NCBI GenBank assembly: GCA_937927885.1
Contig: CALEZJ010000646.1
Location: 1-8,999 of the forward strand
DNA length: 8,999 bases
Source: an uncultured Paracoccaceae bacterium
GTDB lineage: Bacteria > Pseudomonadota > Alphaproteobacteria > Rhodobacterales > Rhodobacteraceae
Direction: 5' to 3'
Positions 1 through 6,002 of the stretch are shown one piece after another. The notes beneath the pieces were generated by a model that saw only the letters and a list, made by a program, of their open reading frames with translations, searched no databases and was not told the origin of the DNA. Every line of letters begins with the position of its first letter. The first letter of the stretch is position 1. The translations under genes were made by a program, and so were the position numbers.

Positions 1-569
1 ATCATCGGCAGCCGCATCCGGTTGTCGAAATAGCGCAGCGCGCGTGGATTGACCCGGCGATAGGCGCGATAGGCCGGATCGCCGTTGCAATGGATCGCCG
101 TGGCCGCGCGCAGCGCCCGACGCAGCGCCCCTTCGTGGCTGAGCGCCCACCAGAGCGCGCCCAGCCTGCGCCGGACCGAAGGGCCGATGTGCAGCGCCCG
201 CGCCAGACGGCCGCCCAGCGCCTCGTCCAGCGTGAAGACCAGCCTGCCCATGCGGCCCCGCATCAGGGCGGGCAGGTGCAGGTATTGCATGTCATCCGCC
301 GCGACATAGACCAGCGCGGCCTCGTCCAGCAAAAGGTCGGGCACCGGCGCGCCGGGGTCGAGCACGATCAGGTCGAACCCCAGCCTGGCGAGGGTATAGC
401 GCATCGGCTTTTCGATCTGCCGCCGCCCGCGCCGCATCACGCACCGCACCGGGCCGGGCCATAGCTGGCAGTGCAGTTTCATCCCCTCGACAAATCGCAG
501 GTCCAGAATCACCTCGCCGCCCGGGGCCTCGATCAGCGGCGCGGGCGAAAGCATGATGAGCGAGGGCAT
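1..569 (-). CDS. Probable glycosyltransferase, N-terminal part (runs off left edge)
   Basis: The reverse strand has an open frame of 189 complete codons from an ATG at 569-567 to the window edge, with no stop. The product begins MPSLIMLSPAPLIEAPGG, contains LGFDLIVLDPG (residues 63-73), YVAADDMQYLHLP (88-100) and ends near LRYFDNRMRLPM (178-189). The alternating hydrophobic strands and acidic turns fit the N-terminal Rossmann half of a GT-B glycosyltransferase. The YFDNRM stretch resembles the linker that precedes the C-terminal donor-binding half in family 1/4 enzymes as I know them from Rhodobacterales EPS loci. The catalytic C-terminal half is outside the window, so the substrate cannot be guessed. 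No clear Shine-Dalgarno precedes the ATG, and a second in-frame ATG lies five codons in. The gene is transcribed away from the hydrolase gene across a 101 bp gap. The frame is certain; the glycosyltransferase call is moderately sure. Confidence 0.68.
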   Translation of the reverse strand, partial: MPSLIMLSPAPLIEAPGGEVILDLRFVEGMKLHCQLWPGPVRCVMRRGRRQIEKPMRYTLARLGFDLIVLDPGAPVPDLLLDEAALVYVAADDMQYLHLPALMRGRMGRLVFTLDEALGGRLARALHIGPSVRRRLGALWWALSHEGALRRALRAATAIHCNGDPAYRAYRRVNPRALRYFDNRMRLPM

Positions 570-670
570 GAAACAACAATCCGTGGGACAGGGTGAGGCC
601 GAGAAAACAGTGGATTGTCGCGCCTTGTCCATCCTAAATTGTCGCCCCGGGCGCAAGGGACGGATTGGAC
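570..670. promoter_or_regulatory. Divergent intergenic region with repeated ATTGTC words
   Basis: This 101 bp gap separates two divergent start codons and must carry promoters for both. It is more AT-rich than its surroundings. It contains two direct copies of ATTGTCGCNCC (614-624 and 638-648, 24 bp apart). An inverted pair, ACAATCC (576-582) and GGATTGT (612-618), also lies here. The second direct copy sits in the longer word CCTAAATTGTC (633-643), which recurs in the other two intergenic regions. A purine stretch AAGGGA (655-660) lies 10 nt before the ATG at 671 and can serve as its ribosome binding site. I see no pair of consensus -35/-10 hexamers. Confidence 0.5.
633..643 (+). promoter_or_regulatory. 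CCYRAATTGTC-like word, copy 1
   Basis: CCTAAATTGTC lies with its AATT core about 33 bp before the hydrolase ATG. It is the reference copy of a word shared by the three intergenic regions; its role as an operator is inferred only from recurrence. Confidence 0.35.
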
Positions 671-2371
671 ATGCACATTTCGGTTTTTCGGGCTCTTGCG
701 GCGCTGGTGATCGTGATCTGGGCAGGCGTGCCCGCGCTGGCGCAGGTCGATGTCGCGCCCCGCGAGGGGCGCCGCGCGCTGGGCCTCAATCTGGCCGAGG
801 TGGTGGGCTGGAACACCGGCGTGCCCTTCATCAACGTGATGAATGCCGGGGTGACCTGGGTGGGGCACACCGGGTCGGGCTGGGGCGGGATGGAAGAGGC
901 CGATCTGGCCGCCGCCGGGGCGCTGGATGCCGATGGCTGGGTGGTGGCCTTTCCGCGCAATGTGCGGCGGATTTCCACCTTCGTGCTGATGGACCTGCCC
1001 GCGGAAACTACCTCGGTCGCCGGGACCTGGCACGCCACCTGGGAGGGAAGCGCCTATCTGGGATTCACCGGTTCGGTGCGCAATGTGCGCTATGGGTCCA
1101 ATTCGGCAACCTTCGATTTCGTGCCCGGCGAGGGTTCGGTCCTGATCGAGTTCAACCGTGGCACGCTGCGCAACCTGACCATCGTGCACGAGCGCAACCT
1201 CGAAGCCCATGCAGCGGGGCGGCTGTTCAACCCCGACTGGCTGGCGCGGGTGGGCGACATGGCGGTCCTGCGGTTCATGGACTGGATGCGCACCAACAAT
1301 TCCACCGTCACACGCTGGGACGAGCGCGCGCAGGTCAGCGATTACACCTGGGCGCGGCGCGGCGTACCGCTGGAGGTGATGATCCAGCTGGCCAATGAAA
1401 CCGGCGCCGATCCCTGGTTCACCCTGCCGCATCTGGCGGATGACGCGTATGTGCGCCAGTTTGCCGAGATGGTGCGCGACCGGCTGGACCCCGGATTGCG
1501 CGCCTGGTTCGAATTGTCGAACGAGATCTGGAACTGGTCGTTCGAGCAGGCGCATTGGGCGGAATCGAACGCCCGCGCGCGGTGGAACCGCGACTGGGCC
1601 TGGGTGCAGTTCGGGGCTGTGCGCGCGGCCGAGGTGATGCGGGTGATCGATGCGGTCTATGCCGGGCACGAAGCGCGGCGGCTGCGCATCCTGGGGCTGT
1701 TCACCGGCTGGATCGGGTTGGAAGCCGACATGCTGAACGCCCCCGATTTCCTGGCCGAGGACCCCGCCAACCGCCCCCCGCGCGAGTTCTTCGACGCGCT
1801 CGCCGTCACCGCCTATTTCAACGCCGAGTTGCACAACGAGACCCGCCGCCCGATGCTGCGCCAATGGCTGGCCGACAGCCGCGCCGCCGCCGAGACCCGC
1901 GCCAATGCCGAGGGGCTGGCCGGCGCCGCGCGCGAGGCCTTCATCGCCGCACACCGGTTCGATCTGGCGATCGACCTGGCCGGGGCCGAGATCGTCGACG
2001 GGTCGACCTCGGGCGATCCGGAAAACTCGGTGCGCGACCTTCTGGACCGCACGCTGGCGCATCATGTCGGGGTCGCGCGCGAGGCCGGGCTGGCGCTGGT
2101 CATGTACGAAGGCGGCACGCATGTGGTGGCCAATCCGCAGGATCATGGCGATGCCGAGATGGTCGCCTTTTTCGAGGCGCTGAATTACTCCGAGGCGATG
2201 GGGCGTGCCTATCGCGTGCTGGTGCAGGGCTGGCAGGGGCTGACCCCGGCGCCCTTTGTCGCCTATCTGGATATCGGACGGCCGTCGGTCTGGGGGTCCT
2301 GGGGGCATCTGCGCCATCTCGACGACGACACCACCCGCTGGCGCGCCCTGATGGAGCTGACCGCGCGATGA
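671..2371 (+). CDS. Secreted clan GH-A-like glycoside hydrolase
   Basis: The 566-residue product starts with a signal peptide: basic R7, a hydrophobic core at residues 8-20, and a PALA/Q cleavage site after residue 24. It is therefore exported to the periplasm or beyond. The centre holds WFELSNEIWNWSFEQAHW (279-296). The Asn-Glu pair (N284-E285) is the acid/base signature of (beta/alpha)8 clan GH-A retaining glycosidases. The candidate nucleophile is E480 in VMYEGGTHV, late in the chain as expected for this fold. About 190 residues precede the barrel, with beta-rich character (approximately 95-175). Similar proteins are often annotated as cellulose-binding proteins, but no separate carbohydrate-binding module is clear. 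The TTG six bases upstream could also start translation; the ATG at 671 is preferred. It overlaps the next gene by ATGA. In an EPS locus it may play a role like PslG, trimming or releasing polymer. The GH family number and substrate are unknown. Confidence 0.78.
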   Translation: MHISVFRALAALVIVIWAGVPALAQVDVAPREGRRALGLNLAEVVGWNTGVPFINVMNAGVTWVGHTGSGWGGMEEADLAAAGALDADGWVVAFPRNVRRISTFVLMDLPAETTSVAGTWHATWEGSAYLGFTGSVRNVRYGSNSATFDFVPGEGSVLIEFNRGTLRNLTIVHERNLEAHAAGRLFNPDWLARVGDMAVLRFMDWMRTNNSTVTRWDERAQVSDYTWARRGVPLEVMIQLANETGADPWFTLPHLADDAYVRQFAEMVRDRLDPGLRAWFELSNEIWNWSFEQAHWAESNARARWNRDWAWVQFGAVRAAEVMRVIDAVYAGHEARRLRILGLFTGWIGLEADMLNAPDFLAEDPANRPPREFFDALAVTAYFNAELHNETRRPMLRQWLADSRAAAETRANAEGLAGAAREAFIAAHRFDLAIDLAGAEIVDGSTSGDPENSVRDLLDRTLAHHVGVAREAGLALVMYEGGTHVVANPQDHGDAEMVAFFEALNYSEAMGRAYRVLVQGWQGLTPAPFVAYLDIGRPSVWGSWGHLRHLDDDTTRWRALMELTAR

Positions 2372-3198
2372 GTGTGGCGCTGTCGGTCATCATCCCGGCC
2401 TGCAACGAGGCGGGCTGGATCGACACCTGTCTGGGCGCGGTGCTGGGGTCGCGCGATCTGCCGCTGGCGCAGGTTGTCGTGGTGGCGAATGGCTGCACGG
2501 ATGACACGGCAGCGCGGGCGCGGGCGCGGGGCGCGGCCTTTGCGGCACGGGGCTGGGGGTTTGACGTGCTGGACCTGCCCGCCCTCGGCAAGCCGGGCGC
2601 GCTGGACGCGGGCGATGCGTCGGCCGTCCACGGCGCGCGGGTCTATCTGGATGCCGATGTGACGGTCTCGCCGCCGCTGCTGGCGCAGATCGCGGCGGTT
2701 CTGGGGGGGCCGGGGGGGCGCTATGCCTCGGGGAGGCCCCGGGTCACGGCGCGGGGCTGGTTCAGCCGGGCCTATGCGCGGTTCTGGACCCGCCTGCCCT
2801 TTGTCGCCGAAGGCGTGCCGGGTTTCGGCCTTTTCGCCGTCAACGCCGAAGGGCGGTCGCGCTGGGCGACCTTTCCGGCGATCATCTCGGATGACACCTT
2901 TGTGCGCACGCTGTTCACGCCCTCGGAACGGCACGCCGTCCCCGCACCCTATGACTGGCCGCTGGTCGAGGGGTTTTCGCGGCTGGTGCGGGTGCGGCGG
3001 CGGCAGGATCAGGGCGTGGCCGAGATGCAGGCCCGCTTTCCCGCCCAGATGGCGAACGAGGGCAAGTCCCCCGTCGGCAAGGCCTGGCTGCTGCGCAGGC
3101 TGGTGGCCGACCCGCTGGCCTTTGCCGCCTATGCGGCGGTGTCGCTGGCGGTGCGGTGGGGTGCGGCGCGTCAGACCGGCTGGGTGCGCGGGCGCTGA
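2368..3198 (+). CDS. Family 2 glycosyltransferase (GT-A fold)
   Basis: The 276-residue product opens with LSVIIPACNEAGWIDTCL (residues 5-22), the usual GT2 nucleotide-binding start. VVVVANGCTDDTAARAR follows (36-52). The metal- and nucleotide-binding DXD is YLDADVTV (D95, A96, D97), preceded by GKPGALDAG (74-82), which matches the substrate-side loop of GT2 enzymes. ISDDTFVR (173-180) corresponds to the catalytic acidic motif usually written ED. There is no clear transmembrane anchor; one moderately hydrophobic stretch (about 248-263) may let it sit on the inner membrane. The ATG overlaps the stop codon of the hydrolase gene (ATGA), so the two are translationally coupled. GGAG at 2353-2356 is a possible but distant ribosome binding site. 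It probably adds one sugar to the lipid-linked repeat unit; donor and acceptor are not predictable. The 3' end overlaps the convergent GT4 gene by 28 bp. Confidence 0.87.
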   Translation: MSVALSVIIPACNEAGWIDTCLGAVLGSRDLPLAQVVVVANGCTDDTAARARARGAAFAARGWGFDVLDLPALGKPGALDAGDASAVHGARVYLDADVTVSPPLLAQIAAVLGGPGGRYASGRPRVTARGWFSRAYARFWTRLPFVAEGVPGFGLFAVNAEGRSRWATFPAIISDDTFVRTLFTPSERHAVPAPYDWPLVEGFSRLVRVRRRQDQGVAEMQARFPAQMANEGKSPVGKAWLLRRLVADPLAFAAYAAVSLAVRWGAARQTGWVRGR

Positions 3199-4391
3199 GT
3201 GAAGAGCGCGGCCAGCTTTGCGGCCTCGACATCGACATTGTGGCGCATCAGCACGCGGGCGCGGCCCGTGGTGCCCATGCGGCGCAGCTTTTCGTCGGGG
3301 GTTGCCGCCAGTTCGGTGATCGCCTCGGCCAGCGCCAGCGCATCGCCCGGGGGCACCAGCCAGCCGGTGCGCTGGTCCTGCATCAGTTCGGGGATGCCCG
3401 CCACCCAGGTGGCGATCACCGGACGGGCGGATACCAGCGCCTCCATCACCACCATCGGCAGACCCTCGGCGAAGGAGGGCAGCACCAGCGCATGCGCCTT
3501 GTCGAGAGCGCGGCGCACGCCGGCCTCGTCCTGCCAGCCGGTCAGGGTGACGCGGTGGCCCAGCCCCTCTTGCGCGATGGCGCGTTCCAGCGGGCGGCGC
3601 AAGTCGCCGTCACCGACCAGCACCAGCCGCGCATCGACACCGCGCCGCTGGACCTCGGCCATGGCCTCGATCAGCAGCAACTGCCCCTTCTGTTCCGAAA
3701 ACCGCCCGATGGTGACCAGCGAGACCGGCCGCGCGGCGGGGAGAGGGCGGGGCTCGTCGAAATTCTGCGGCTCGATCCCGCAATGCACCACCTTGATGCG
3801 CGGCCAGAGCCGGTAATCGACCAACCGGCACAACTGGCTGCGCCCGAAGGAGGAAATCGCCACCACGAAATCCGCGCGGCGGATCTTCAGCGGCAGGGCA
3901 ATGGCGGCGGGCTTGTCGAATTCCTCGGGCCCGTGGACGGTAAAGCTGAAAGGCTTGCCGGTCATTTCCGCCACCAGCATGGCGACCGTCGCGGCATTGG
4001 TGCCGAAATGGGCATGCAGTCGGTCGGTGTTGGTTTCGATCACCCGGCGCGCGACCCAGGCGGATTCCAGAAAATAGACCAGATGTTTGAGATACCCGGC
4101 CTCGGACCCCCGCGCGGCCTGCAAGGCGAGGCCCAGCGCCCGCCAGATCGCCAGCGGCGCGTGCAGGCCGGTCAGGAACACCGCCCAGATCAGCGCCGCC
4201 GCGCCCTGAGACAGCACATAGCCGGTCTTGTCCTGCTCCTCGCGGTCGCCCGCATCGGGCAGGTCGCCGTCGTGGGACCGCATGGCAAAGCGCTGCACCG
4301 CCACCCCGCGCCGTTCAAGCGCGCGAATCTCGCGGCGGATGAAGCTGTGCGATGGCGCGGGATAGGTGTTGAGGATATAGCCGATCTTCAC
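3171..4391 (-). CDS. Family 4 glycosyltransferase (GT-B fold)
   Basis: The 406-residue product begins MKIGYILNTYPAPSHSFIRREI, the N-terminus typical of WcaL/AmsK-type GT4 enzymes of EPS pathways. Further landmarks are RLHAHFGTNAA (124-134), FTVHGPEEFD (150-159), TIGRFSEQKGQ (227-237) and the donor-site E-X7-E motif in PSFAEGLPMVVMEAL (E309 and E317). AGIPELM and TGWLVPPGD (342-350) complete the C-terminal Rossmann half, so the enzyme looks intact and of normal length. Translation starts at GTG (4391-4389); an in-frame TAG 11 codons upstream rules out a longer form with an earlier start. The ribosome binding site is weak (GGGG). It is transcribed opposite to the GT2 gene, with overlapping ends, and divergently from the flippase gene. 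It probably acts on the cytoplasmic face of the inner membrane, adding a sugar from a nucleotide donor to the growing repeat unit. The sugar cannot be named. Confidence 0.92.
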   Translation of the reverse strand: MKIGYILNTYPAPSHSFIRREIRALERRGVAVQRFAMRSHDGDLPDAGDREEQDKTGYVLSQGAAALIWAVFLTGLHAPLAIWRALGLALQAARGSEAGYLKHLVYFLESAWVARRVIETNTDRLHAHFGTNAATVAMLVAEMTGKPFSFTVHGPEEFDKPAAIALPLKIRRADFVVAISSFGRSQLCRLVDYRLWPRIKVVHCGIEPQNFDEPRPLPAARPVSLVTIGRFSEQKGQLLLIEAMAEVQRRGVDARLVLVGDGDLRRPLERAIAQEGLGHRVTLTGWQDEAGVRRALDKAHALVLPSFAEGLPMVVMEALVSARPVIATWVAGIPELMQDQRTGWLVPPGDALALAEAITELAATPDEKLRRMGTTGRARVLMRHNVDVEAAKLAALFTQRPRTQPV

Positions 4392-4427
4392 GAGTAGCCC
4401 CGTTCTGGTTCGGCGATCTGGCTAGGG

Positions 4428-4438
4428 GTCAATTCGGG
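4428..4438 (-). promoter_or_regulatory. CCYRAATTGTC-like word, copy 2
   Basis: The reverse strand reads CCCGAATTGAC, about 42 bp before the GT4 start codon. A weaker relative, CTTGAATTCGC, follows at 4438-4448, one helical turn away. Confidence 0.3.
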
Positions 4439-4480
4439 CGAATTCAAGAAGGGAAGGCGGTGCAGTCGGGGCAGAACGGC

Positions 4481-4493
4481 CGCCATATTGGCG
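4481..4493. promoter_or_regulatory. Perfect 13 bp dyad, candidate operator
   Basis: CGCCA-TAT-TGGCG is a perfect inverted repeat with a 3 bp AT-rich centre, upstream of the flippase start chosen here. Its size and symmetry suit a dimeric repressor, and CATATT inside it could also be part of a -10 element. It would lie inside the coding sequence if the upstream GTG at 4460 were the real start, which the weaker context there makes less likely. No regulator is identified. Confidence 0.3.
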
Positions 4494-4555
4494 CCGCAAT
4501 GCTGCGTCAATCGGCTGCTAACCGTGTTGCAGTGGAGTGGGCGGGAGTGGCGATC

Positions 4556-5911
4556 ATGGCAGGACCCGGCGGCGCCGCGCGGACCGGACTGACGGCGCGG
4601 ATCCTGCGGTCGTCAGGGCTGACGATCCTCAGTTTTGGCACGCAGCAGGTGATCCGGTTCGGATCGAACCTGATTCTGGCGCGGCTGCTGTTCCCCGAGG
4701 CCTTTGGCACGATGGCGCTGGTCACGGTCCTGCTGATCGGCCTGACGATGCTGTCGGACATGGGCGTGCAGCCCGCGATCCAGTCATCGAAGCGTGGCGA
4801 CGAGCCCGATTTCCTGAACACCGCCTGGACGCTGAACCTGATCCGCGCCGTGATGCTGTTCGCCATCGCCTGCGCGCTGGCCTGGCCGATGTCCTGGTTC
4901 TACCGCGAGCCCCTGCTGGCGCAACTGATCCCGGTGGCGGCGATCAGCCTGTTGATCCTGTCGCTGGAGCCGACCCGGGCCGAGAGCGCGTCGCGCCACA
5001 TGCTGCTGGGGCGGGTGACGCTGCTGGAACTGTCGGCGCAGGTGATCAGCGTGGTGGCGATGCTGCTGCTGGCCTGGGCGACGCAATCGATCTGGGCGCT
5101 GGTGGCGGGCAATCTGGTGGCGGCACTGGCGCGCACCTGTCTTGCCTGGGTGATCCTGCCGGGCATCGTCAACCGCCCGCATCTGGACCGCTCGTCGATG
5201 CGGGAACTGATGCAATACGGGCGATGGATCTTCTTTTCCACCATGGCCGGCTTTCTGGTGCTGCAATCGGACAAGCTGATCCTGGGCCGCCATCTGACGA
5301 TGGAGGAGCTGGGTCTTTACAACATCGGCTTTTTCCTGGCCGGTTTTCCGCTGATGCTGGGCCAGCAACTGGTGCAGCGGCTGATGATCCCGATCTATCG
5401 CGCCAGCCCGCCGCGCGATTCGCGCGAGAATTTCCTCAGGCTGCGGCGGATCCGCTTTGTGCTGTCGGGGTTCCTGCTGGCCGCGGTGACGCCGCTGGCC
5501 TTTGGCGGGATCTGGGTGGTGGGGCTGCTTTACGATCCGCGCTATGCGGCCTCGGGCGCGGTGACGATGATCGTCTGCCTGTCGCTGATGCCGCAGATGC
5601 TGGGGCTGACCTATGATCAGGTCGCGCTGGCCTCGGGCGATTCGCGCGGCTTTTTCGCCATGAACGCCACCCGCGCCGTTCTTCTGGTCACGCTGCTGCT
5701 GATTCTTGTGCCGCGGCTGGGCATTCCCGGCGCGCCGCTGGCACTGGTCAGCACCACCTTGCTGAGCTACCCTCTGCAGGTGCGGCTGGCGCGTCGGCAC
5801 GGCGCCTGGGACGGGCTGCATGACGCGATCATGTATGGGCTGGCGGCGCTGGTCGCGGCGGCAGTTCTGGGGGTGTTTCACGCCGAGCTGATGGCGGTTT
5901 TCCAGCGCTGA
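4556..5911 (+). CDS. Wzx-type oligosaccharide flippase (PST family)
   Basis: The 451-residue product is strongly hydrophobic throughout, with roughly a dozen membrane segments (for example about 52-66, 97-111, 122-136, 161-175, 178-200, 224-238, 300-325, 373-386, 392-405, 424-442). LARLLFPEAFGTMALVTVLL (41-60) matches the typical first conserved block of PST/Wzx proteins. SDKLILGRHLTMEELGLYN (238-256) matches the second. Such proteins move undecaprenyl-linked repeat units from the cytoplasmic to the periplasmic face of the inner membrane. The frame is open from GTG 4460, with an ATG at 4499. I chose the ATG at 4556 because GGGAG stands 8 nt before it and because the first conserved block then starts at the usual distance from the N-terminus. 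The upstream extension has no membrane or signal character. The gene stands alone, with its own intergenic region on either side. The specific repeat unit is unknown. Confidence 0.9.
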   Translation: MAGPGGAARTGLTARILRSSGLTILSFGTQQVIRFGSNLILARLLFPEAFGTMALVTVLLIGLTMLSDMGVQPAIQSSKRGDEPDFLNTAWTLNLIRAVMLFAIACALAWPMSWFYREPLLAQLIPVAAISLLILSLEPTRAESASRHMLLGRVTLLELSAQVISVVAMLLLAWATQSIWALVAGNLVAALARTCLAWVILPGIVNRPHLDRSSMRELMQYGRWIFFSTMAGFLVLQSDKLILGRHLTMEELGLYNIGFFLAGFPLMLGQQLVQRLMIPIYRASPPRDSRENFLRLRRIRFVLSGFLLAAVTPLAFGGIWVVGLLYDPRYAASGAVTMIVCLSLMPQMLGLTYDQVALASGDSRGFFAMNATRAVLLVTLLLILVPRLGIPGAPLALVSTTLLSYPLQVRLARRHGAWDGLHDAIMYGLAALVAAAVLGVFHAELMAVFQR

Positions 5912-6002
5912 TCATCGTTCTGCCCTAATTGTGACAGGCTTTGGCGGCAAGGCAGGGTAAAGGACAATTCAGGACGCGTCTTGGCGCGGCAAGGGTTCGG
6001 TC
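5912..6002 (+). promoter_or_regulatory. Intergenic region and candidate promoter for the ATPase/co-polymerase pair
   Basis: This 91 bp region contains an inverted pair, AATTGT (5927-5932) and ACAATT (5964-5969), spanning 43 bp. The reverse strand of 5963-5973 reads CCTGAATTGTC, one mismatch from CCTAAATTGTC in the first intergenic region. A possible sigma70 promoter is TTGGCG (5941-5946), a 16 bp spacer and GACAAT (5963-5968); if real, its -10 overlaps the repeated word. AAGGG at 5991-5995 stands 7 nt before the ATG at 6003 and is a credible ribosome binding site. No transcription terminator for the flippase gene is visible. Confidence 0.42.
5963..5973 (-). promoter_or_regulatory. CCYRAATTGTC-like word, copy 3
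   Basis: The reverse strand reads CCTGAATTGTC, differing from copy 1 at one base, about 35 bp before the ATPase ATG. A weaker forward relative, CCCTAATTGTG, is at 5923-5933. Confidence 0.35.

Larger units (their letters stand above)
4392..4555. promoter_or_regulatory. Divergent intergenic region between GT4 and flippase genes
   Basis: This 164 bp region separates two divergent genes and should hold both promoters. Two AATT-centred words lie 10 bp (one helical turn) apart: GTCAATTCGGG (4428-4438) and GCGAATTCAAG (4438-4448). On the reverse strand the first reads CCCGAATTGAC, close to words in the other two intergenic regions. A perfect 13 bp dyad, CGCCATATTGGCG (4481-4493), lies about 62 bp before the flippase ATG. 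GGGAG at 4543-4547 is a good ribosome binding site, 8 nt before the ATG at 4556. No consensus promoter pair is obvious. Confidence 0.5.

Noticed and set aside
643..653. GC-only dyad CGCCCCGGGCG before the hydrolase gene
   Set aside because: Short GC palindromes are expected by chance in DNA this GC-rich; no copy occurs in the other intergenic regions.
665..670. TTG at 665 as the hydrolase start
   Set aside because: The ATG two codons later has the expected spacing from AAGGGA and is the better start codon.
533..2317. Reverse-strand open frame of 594 codons opposite the hydrolase gene
   Set aside because: It is a shadow of strong GC bias at third positions. The product is rich in His, Gly, Pro, Gln and Arg without domain motifs, while the forward frame has a signal peptide and catalytic motifs.
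3156..4397. Forward open frame of 413 codons opposite the GT4 gene
   Set aside because: Composition is His/Gly/Gln/Arg-rich and motif-free; the reverse frame encodes an intact GT4 enzyme.
4460..4555. GTG at 4460 or ATG at 4499 as the flippase start
   Set aside because: The extra residues look neither like a membrane helix nor like a signal, and the ATG at 4556 has a good GGGAG site at proper spacing.
4784..5881. Reverse-strand open frame of 365 codons opposite the flippase gene
   Set aside because: The product is a His/Gln/Arg-rich low-complexity translation, the usual antisense image of a Leu/Ala/Val-rich membrane protein.
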